Of a stretch of DNA of 64,000 nt, positions 58,685 to 64,000 are shown piece by piece. This DNA is from Flagellimonas olearia (lineage in GTDB: Bacteria; Bacteroidota; Bacteroidia; Flavobacteriales; Flavobacteriaceae). The stretch's first letter is position 1. Each line of letters begins with the position of its first letter. The DNA lies in NCBI RefSeq assembly GCF_009184425.1, contig NZ_WELG01000002.1:186001-250000 (forward strand). The letters are read 5' to 3'. Below the pieces are notes generated by a model. The model was given only the letters and a program-made list of their open reading frames with translations. It had not been told where the DNA came from and did not search any database. Made by a program: the position numbers and the translations under genes.

Positions 58685-60991
58685 TTAGGCATGTACCGTT
58701 TCCCCAGGCATCAACTGTAGAGGTTTCCCATCTACCTGAATGGTCATGGCTTTATCCCCGGAAACTGTAAAGGCCGTTCCTTGGGTCGAAACCGTCATGA
58801 TCACGATTTGGTCCCTAAAATTGATTTTGAAGGCATACGATTCCCATTGTTCTGGAATTCGAGGCGTAAAATTCAGTACGTCATCCACGACCCGCATTCC
58901 GCCAAAACCTTCCACAATGCTCATCCAAGTGCCGGCCATGGAGGTAATGTGCAGTCCTTCCTCTACTTCCTTGTTGTAATCGTCCAGATCCAATCGGGAT
59001 GTTCTCAAGTAAAAGGTATAGGCCTGTTCCATTCTTCCCAATTTTGCAGCCTGAATGCTATGCACACAAGGCGAAAGTGAGGATTCATGCACCGTGAACG
59101 GCTCATAGAAATCGAAATGGCGCTCCAACTCTTTTTGACTGAAATGGTCTTCGAAAAAGTAGAAGCCTTGGAGTACATCGGCCTGTTTTATGTAGGGAGA
59201 CCGAAGGATGCGGTCCCAACTCCATTTTTGGTTGATGGGCCTTTCGGACTTGTCCAAATCTTGCACCCGAACCAATTCCTTATCCAAAAACCCATCTTGC
59301 TGTAAAAACACTTTGTGTTTTTCAGAAAAAGGAAAATACATGTTACCCGCCACTTGCTTCCAGTCCTCAACTTCAGTCGAAGTCAACTTGACCTTGGAAA
59401 CTATACGTTGGTAATCCTCTGGATAGGCTTTGGAAACTATTTTAACCTGCTCCGCAGCATACTCCATACACCATTTGGCCAAATAATTGGTGTACCAGTT
59501 GTTGTTGACATTGTTCTCGTACTCGTTGGGTCCGGTCACGCCCAGCATCACATACTGCTGCTTCTCTTCTGAAAAATTGACCCGTTGGCGCCAGAATCTC
59601 GCAATTCCGATCAAGACTTCCAATCCCATTTTGGGAATGTAGCTATAATCTCCCGTGAAACGGTGGTAATTATAAATGGCAAAAGCAATGGCCCCATTTC
59701 TATGGATTTCCTCAAAAGTGATTTCCCATTCGTTGTGGCATTCCTCCCCGTTCATGGTAACCATGGGATAGAGGGCCGCACCATTCTTGAACCCCAATTT
59801 TTCCGCATTCTCAATGGCCTTTTGCAAATGGTTGTAGCGGTATTCCAACAGGTTCCAAGCCACTTGTTGGTTTTTGGTGGCCATATAAAATGGCAAGCAG
59901 TAGGCCTCGGTGTCCCAATAGGTGCTTCCCCCATATTTTTCACCGGTAAACCCCTTGGGACCAATGTTCAATCTGGAATCCCTACCGAGATAGGTTTGGT
60001 TGAGTTGAAATATATTGAACCGGATTCCTTGTTGCGCCTTTACATCGCCCTCAATGGCAATGTCACTCATTTCCCAAATCTGGGCCCATGCTTCCTTTTG
60101 CATTTGCAGCAAGGTTTCAAAACCAAGTTTGGAAGCTTGGTGCAAAACCTTGTTGGCGGCTTCCTGAAGTTGGTCTTCCGGATAGTTCCTGTCCACTGTG
60201 TAGCCCCCATACTTTACAAGGGTAAGGGTTTCATCTTTTTTTATACTTACCGAATAGGTATGGCCTACGGAAGTTTCATCTTTCTTTTCCGCAGGATTTT
60301 CATCAACCTTGTCTCCATCCACATACAATTCACTCTGCATGAAGGTACAGACCTTAAAATGGGTCTTCATGGTATGGGACTCCACAAAGGCACGATTTTC
60401 TTCGGAGGTTACTCCAGTGATGTTCCAGAATTTGTCGTCCCAATTGCTATCCCTGTTTTTTATTCCTCCATCCAGATAGGGTGTTACCATAACATCAGCA
60501 TCTCCATTGAGCGGTTGTATAGTATATTGTATGGCGCCGACTTCATCCAGATCCAGACTTAAAAAACGGGTCACTTCAACCGCAATTTCCAAATCATTGG
60601 GCAGGATGGCCACAAAACTGCGTTTGTACCACCCTTCCCTCATATTTAGCTCCCTACGAAAGTGATCCACTTTCTTGCATTGGGCCAAATCCAAGGGTTG
60701 ACCATTCAGTGAAATATCAATACCAATCCAGTTGGGAGCGTTGAGCACTTTGGCAAAGTACTCTGGGTAACCATTTTTCCACCATCCCACACGGGTTTTA
60801 TCAGGATAATAGACCCCTGCAATATAACTGCCCTGAAAGGTTTCCCCGGAATAGTGTTCCTCAAAATTGGCCCGTTGTCCCATGGCTCCGTTCCCAAGAC
60901 TGAACAAACTTTCCGACGATTGTACCAATTCTTGGTCAAATCCTTCCTCGATAATGGACCAAGGGTGTGCTGTTATGTATTCTTGATTCAT
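58685..60991 (-). CDS. GH65 glycoside phosphorylase (maltose phosphorylase-like)
   Basis: A 768-residue GH65 enzyme with YWDTEAYCLPFY, the catalytic block NEWEITFEEIHRNGAIAFAI with its Glu, and TGPNEYENNVNNNWYTN. GH65 phosphorylases split alpha-glucosides such as maltose with phosphate to beta-glucose-1-phosphate and glucose. I chose the ATG at 60991 (MNQEYITAHPW); 61015 is an alternative. It lies beside GH13, LacI and SusC genes, which supports maltose as substrate; beta-phosphoglucomutase is not in the window. Confidence 0.9.
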   Translation of the reverse strand: MNQEYITAHPWSIIEEGFDQELVQSSESLFSLGNGAMGQRANFEEHYSGETFQGSYIAGVYYPDKTRVGWWKNGYPEYFAKVLNAPNWIGIDISLNGQPLDLAQCKKVDHFRRELNMREGWYKRSFVAILPNDLEIAVEVTRFLSLDLDEVGAIQYTIQPLNGDADVMVTPYLDGGIKNRDSNWDDKFWNITGVTSEENRAFVESHTMKTHFKVCTFMQSELYVDGDKVDENPAEKKDETSVGHTYSVSIKKDETLTLVKYGGYTVDRNYPEDQLQEAANKVLHQASKLGFETLLQMQKEAWAQIWEMSDIAIEGDVKAQQGIRFNIFQLNQTYLGRDSRLNIGPKGFTGEKYGGSTYWDTEAYCLPFYMATKNQQVAWNLLEYRYNHLQKAIENAEKLGFKNGAALYPMVTMNGEECHNEWEITFEEIHRNGAIAFAIYNYHRFTGDYSYIPKMGLEVLIGIARFWRQRVNFSEEKQQYVMLGVTGPNEYENNVNNNWYTNYLAKWCMEYAAEQVKIVSKAYPEDYQRIVSKVKLTSTEVEDWKQVAGNMYFPFSEKHKVFLQQDGFLDKELVRVQDLDKSERPINQKWSWDRILRSPYIKQADVLQGFYFFEDHFSQKELERHFDFYEPFTVHESSLSPCVHSIQAAKLGRMEQAYTFYLRTSRLDLDDYNKEVEEGLHITSMAGTWMSIVEGFGGMRVVDDVLNFTPRIPEQWESYAFKINFRDQIVIMTVSTQGTAFTVSGDKAMTIQVDGKPLQLMPGETVHA

Positions 60992-61040
60992 TGCTTTAGA
61001 TAAATGTAATGGCAAAGATACTTATACCATAAATCCTATG

Positions 61041-62063
61041 TTAATGGACTATGGAATCCCGAATTACCAAGGTGGGTTCGAGGATTTTGGTCTGGTAGGT
61101 CTCTTCATCTTCCTCACTTTCTACCTTATCGATCAACATTTGGGCAGACATCTCCCCCATTTTTTCCCCATGCTGTGCCACCACCGTTAAGCTTGGGTTG
61201 GCATATTTGGATAAAACTCCGTCCGTAAAACCAATAAAGGAGATATCCTCAGGGATTCGGAGACCGCTCTTTTGAGCCAATCGCATACTGTAGACCGCAA
61301 ATATTTCATTGACACACAGCACGGCATCCAGCTTTTGGGTTTCCAAAAAGCTTTTAATGCCGGCCTCATCCATTTCCATGGTGGGCAATTTTAGAATTTT
61401 GGATTCATCCACCCCAATTCCCATTTCGGTGAGGGCCTTTTTGTATCCAACTGTTCGGGCCTTGCTCACACTGAGGTAATCATCGGTTGTGATGAGCGCT
61501 ATTTTCTTTCTTCCTTGTTCAATCAGTTTTTTGGTGGCCATATAAGCTCCCAATTCATCATCAATGACAACTTTATCGCACTCTATTTCATTGGTGATAC
61601 GATCAAACAGTACTACAGGAATCCCTTGTTCCGTTACTTCCTTAAGGTGGTTATAATCCCCTTTTTGCTGTGTTTCGGAAGACAAGGACATGATAAATCC
61701 ATCGATACTGCCATTGGCCAGCATCTCCATATTGATCACTTCCTTATCAAAGGACTCCTCCGATAAGCATACAATTACATTATACCCCCTAGCATTGGCA
61801 TACTTTTCAATGCCCCTGATCACCGTGGTAAAGAAATGGTGCACAATATCAGGAATGACCACCCCAATGTTCTTGGTCCTCTTATTTTTAAGGCTAATGG
61901 CTATATTATTGGGCTTGTAATTGTACAGTCTGGCAAACGCCTGTACTTTTTCCTTGGTATCCCGGCTAATTTCCTCACTGTTCTTCAATGCCTTTGATAC
62001 TGTGGAAATAGATACTTCGAGTTCTCTTGCTATATCTTTTAGGGTAATTTTTGCTTTCAACAA
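61041..62063 (-). CDS. LacI-family transcriptional regulator
   Basis: A 340-residue repressor with an N-terminal HTH (TLKDIARELEVSISTVSKALKN, residues about 7-28) and a periplasmic-binding-protein-like sugar domain (IGVVIPDIVHHFFTTVIRGIE). It is the first gene of the leftward run and divergent from susC. A LacI-type palindrome at 62316-62331 lies in the spacer, so it probably controls both directions in response to maltodextrins or a derivative. Confidence 0.94.
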   Translation of the reverse strand: MLKAKITLKDIARELEVSISTVSKALKNSEEISRDTKEKVQAFARLYNYKPNNIAISLKNKRTKNIGVVIPDIVHHFFTTVIRGIEKYANARGYNVIVCLSEESFDKEVINMEMLANGSIDGFIMSLSSETQQKGDYNHLKEVTEQGIPVVLFDRITNEIECDKVVIDDELGAYMATKKLIEQGRKKIALITTDDYLSVSKARTVGYKKALTEMGIGVDESKILKLPTMEMDEAGIKSFLETQKLDAVLCVNEIFAVYSMRLAQKSGLRIPEDISFIGFTDGVLSKYANPSLTVVAQHGEKMGEMSAQMLIDKVESEEDEETYQTKILEPTLVIRDSIVH

Positions 62064-62315
62064 TCAGGGATTTGATTTAATAATAAATTGGAAATTACTC
62101 ATTATAGAAAAGGGGGCTGACCAAAATATGTTTTTTAACACAATACTTTTGAACTCTCTTAAAAATTCTTATAGAAATGTTAAAGCATTGTAAAAATAAA
62201 AAATACTATATTAGCGACATATTACAGAATTCTTATTTTTCTTATCTTATTTTGTAATATACATAAACCAACCCATTAAGTTTTGTCAACCTTATACATA
62301 TCCAAAGTTATTAAC

Positions 62316-62331
62316 ACGAAACCGTTTTCGT
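62316..62331. promoter_or_regulatory. Candidate LacI-family operator
   Basis: ACGAAACCGTTTTCGT is a 16-bp palindrome with exact ACGAAA/TTTCGT arms, the usual form of LacI-family sites. It ends where a candidate -33 element of susC begins. Confidence 0.55.
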
Positions 62332-62358
62332 TTGATATTGCGGATATGCTTAGATTTT
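62331..62358 (+). promoter_or_regulatory. Candidate susC promoter
   Basis: TTTG (62331-62334) and TAGATTTT (62351-62358) are 16 nt apart and resemble the Bacteroidota -33/-7 elements, though the spacing is slightly short. The element is adjacent to the candidate LacI operator. Confidence 0.4.
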
Positions 62359-62426
62359 AATTAACATATTTTTTATATATGTTTAACACTTGAATTAAAA
62401 TTAACTAAACTTAAAATTAATTATTT

Positions 62427-64000
62427 ATGAAGATTACGCTACTAAAAAGCTTTTTGATGCTTGGGGCATTTTTATGCTTTGGCTTGGCAAAAGCTCAGAC
62501 AGTGTCAGGTACTGTTTCGGATGCAACTGGACCGTTGCCCGGGGCAAGCGTACTTGTAAAAGGTACTACCAATGGTACCCAGACCGATTTTGATGGTAAT
62601 TATACTTTGGATGGCATTGAGGATTCCTCTGTTTTGGTATTCAGCTACATAGGTTATAAGACCGTTGAGGTTGGTGTCAATGGGCGATCTACGGTAAATG
62701 TAACTTTGGAAGAGGATGCACAAGCCTTGGATGAAGTAGTTATCATCGGTTATGGACAAACCACGATCAAGGATGCAACCGGAGCGGTTGCCGCTGTTAC
62801 CTCGGAGGATTTCAATGGAGGTATCATCTCATCTCCCGAACAATTGATCCAAGGTAAAACGGCTGGTGTTCAGATTACCCAAGCCAGTGGTGAACCGGGA
62901 GCTGGAATCGCACTCCGTATCAGGGGTACAACATCGGTCCGTTCCAATAACAACCCTCTTTTTGTTGTGGATGGTATTCCTCTTACCAGTGACACGGCAC
63001 CCGAATCCGGGAACATCGGTTTTGGTACCAGTGGCTCAAAAAACCCATTGGCTTTCTTGAACCCATCCGACATTGAGAGCATGAGTATCCTTAAAGATGC
63101 TTCTGCTACCGCAATTTATGGATCTAGGGGTGCCAACGGTGTCGTTATCATAACCACAAAGAGTGGTAAGGGTAGCCAAGGTGGCGTATTCGAATTCAAT
63201 TCCACTTTAAGTATTTCAAACCCGGCCAATGATTTGCCTCTTTTAGGCAGAGAAGCTTTTCTTGATGCCGTGGAACAGTTTGGCGGGGATAGAGTAGCCC
63301 AAGATGCAGGTGCAAACACCAATTGGCAAGATGTTGTTACACGAAGGGCCGTTTCGCAAAATCAAAATATCACTTACTCAAACAATTACGGAAAAGGTAA
63401 TATACGGGCCACTTTTGGTTACGGAAAACAATTTGGTATTGTACAAAACTCTTCCATGGAGCGAATTACAGGAAGAGTCAATTGGGGACATCGGTTCTTG
63501 GATGACAAATTAAGACTCAACTTACAGGGAACCATGTCCCGAGTAAACGATGAATCCCCAGCACTCAGTGGTAGTGCCGGATTTAGAGGAGACCTTTTGG
63601 GTGCCGCCTATTCCGCAAACCCTACCTGGCCAAACAGTGCTTCCTATAACTCAGGCGGACAATTGAACCCACGGGTACTTACAGATTATATACAATCTTT
63701 GAGCAATACCAATAGGGCATTGATCAATTTCTCAGCCGAATATGATTTCACACCTGAACTTACTGGTAAAATCAATTTAGGATACGATAAGTCAGAGGCT
63801 ACTAGAAATGCTGTCGCTTCTTCCTTGGGACGAAACCTTGATAGGGGGACCTTCGGAAATGGACGTGGTGCCATCAACAATTTGGATATAGAGAATAGAT
63901 TGATCGAGGCCACCCTGAACTATAAAAAGGAATTTGAAAACTCAAACCTTGATGCGATAGTAGGTTTCTCCTTCCAAGACTTTGCCAATTCCGGTAGAAA
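62427..64000 (+). CDS. SusC/RagA TonB-dependent outer membrane receptor (C-terminus beyond window)
   Basis: The frame is open from the ATG at 62427 to the window end (524 codons). After a signal peptide (cleavage after A23) comes a carboxypeptidase-regulatory-like domain (about residues 26-96; GPLPGASVLVKGTTNGT), a LDEVVIIGYG segment and a plug with IRGTTSVRSNNNPLFVVDGI. This is the layout of SusC-type receptors that import oligosaccharides with TonB and a SusD lipoprotein. The rest of the barrel and the SusD partner are outside the window. The maltodextrin genes beside it suggest alpha-glucans. Confidence 0.93.
   Translation, partial: MKITLLKSFLMLGAFLCFGLAKAQTVSGTVSDATGPLPGASVLVKGTTNGTQTDFDGNYTLDGIEDSSVLVFSYIGYKTVEVGVNGRSTVNVTLEEDAQALDEVVIIGYGQTTIKDATGAVAAVTSEDFNGGIISSPEQLIQGKTAGVQITQASGEPGAGIALRIRGTTSVRSNNNPLFVVDGIPLTSDTAPESGNIGFGTSGSKNPLAFLNPSDIESMSILKDASATAIYGSRGANGVVIITTKSGKGSQGGVFEFNSTLSISNPANDLPLLGREAFLDAVEQFGGDRVAQDAGANTNWQDVVTRRAVSQNQNITYSNNYGKGNIRATFGYGKQFGIVQNSSMERITGRVNWGHRFLDDKLRLNLQGTMSRVNDESPALSGSAGFRGDLLGAAYSANPTWPNSASYNSGGQLNPRVLTDYIQSLSNTNRALINFSAEYDFTPELTGKINLGYDKSEATRNAVASSLGRNLDRGTFGNGRGAINNLDIENRLIEATLNYKKEFENSNLDAIVGFSFQDFANSGR

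Larger units (their letters stand above)
62064..62426. other. Divergent regulatory region LacI/SusC
   Basis: A 363-bp AT-rich non-coding spacer. It must hold the promoters for the leftward lacI-GH65-GH13 genes and the rightward susC gene. A LacI-type palindrome lies at 62316-62331 and a candidate susC promoter at 62331-62358. No reading frame was recognised. Confidence 0.55.

Overview
The window looks like the chromosome of a marine member of the Flavobacteriaceae (Bacteroidota; gene content resembles the Muricauda/Allomuricauda group, but the genus is inference). Supporting signs are a SusC-type TonB-dependent receptor beside a maltodextrin locus, an arginine pathway using an argF'-type (N-acyl-ornithine) carbamoyltransferase, mevalonate-pathway genes, an arsenosugar gene cluster, few Shine-Dalgarno sequences, and promoter-like TTTG / TAnnTTTG elements. 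No rRNA, tRNA or CRISPR array was recognised.

Region 1 (1 to about 11.9 kb) is an AT-rich genomic island ending in a tyrosine recombinase (10372-11670). Its left end lies outside the window. It carries defence-type genes: an AbiH-family protein followed by a membrane/coiled-coil protein cut by the window edge; a leftward run of three proteins with RX4H HEPN motifs (two ApeA-like, one LA2681-like) plus a DUF2971 protein; a zinc-ribbon PD-(D/E)XK protein; a protein with an R-S-E ADP-ribosyltransferase pattern; and several small unknowns.

Region 2 (11.9-20.5 kb) is a patchwork. A creatininase-family enzyme is followed by two nearly identical lipoprotein genes that form about 650-bp direct repeats. 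Between these repeats lies a three-gene unit: a second-type ribosomal protein bS21, a NYN-LOTUS putative RNase and an RpoD-like sigma factor. This resembles the classical rpsU-dnaG-rpoD operon with the primase gene replaced. To its right, a modification-dependent restriction endonuclease gene sits in what looks like an integron-type gene cassette, with a Xre regulator beyond it. A GC-rich hypothetical gene and a GH29 fucosidase follow.

Region 3 (20.6-34.6 kb) holds two small proteins, an arsenosugar-type cluster (rhodanese, TIGR04282, purine nucleoside phosphorylase, ArsM, DUF547, TIGR04283), a secreted LysM-like protein, a GH113-like lipoprotein, a FAD oxidoreductase plus membrane Fe-S protein pair, and three glycosyltransferases.

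Region 4 (34.6-44.6 kb) is the arginine operon: GNAT-argG-argC-proC-argD-argF'-SDR-argB-argE-argH. It is preceded by a 26-codon reading frame ending in an arginine run, a good candidate for an attenuation leader peptide.

Region 5 (44.6-56.8 kb) has an M1 peptidase, a leftward mevalonate/prenyl operon (mvaD, GHMP kinase, UbiA-type transferase, RluB-like pseudouridine synthase, membrane protein), TspO, a DUF1697 protein, and a glycerol block (glpK, glpF, a flavoprotein, glycerophosphodiesterase). Region 6 (56.9-64 kb) is a maltodextrin locus: GH13 enzyme, GH65 phosphorylase and LacI regulator leftward, and the start of a susC gene rightward, with a LacI-type palindrome between them.

The best candidates for undescribed biology are the bS21/NYN-LOTUS/sigma unit, the HEPN triplet operon, the ADP-ribosyltransferase-like protein, the integron-like restriction cassette and the arginine leader.
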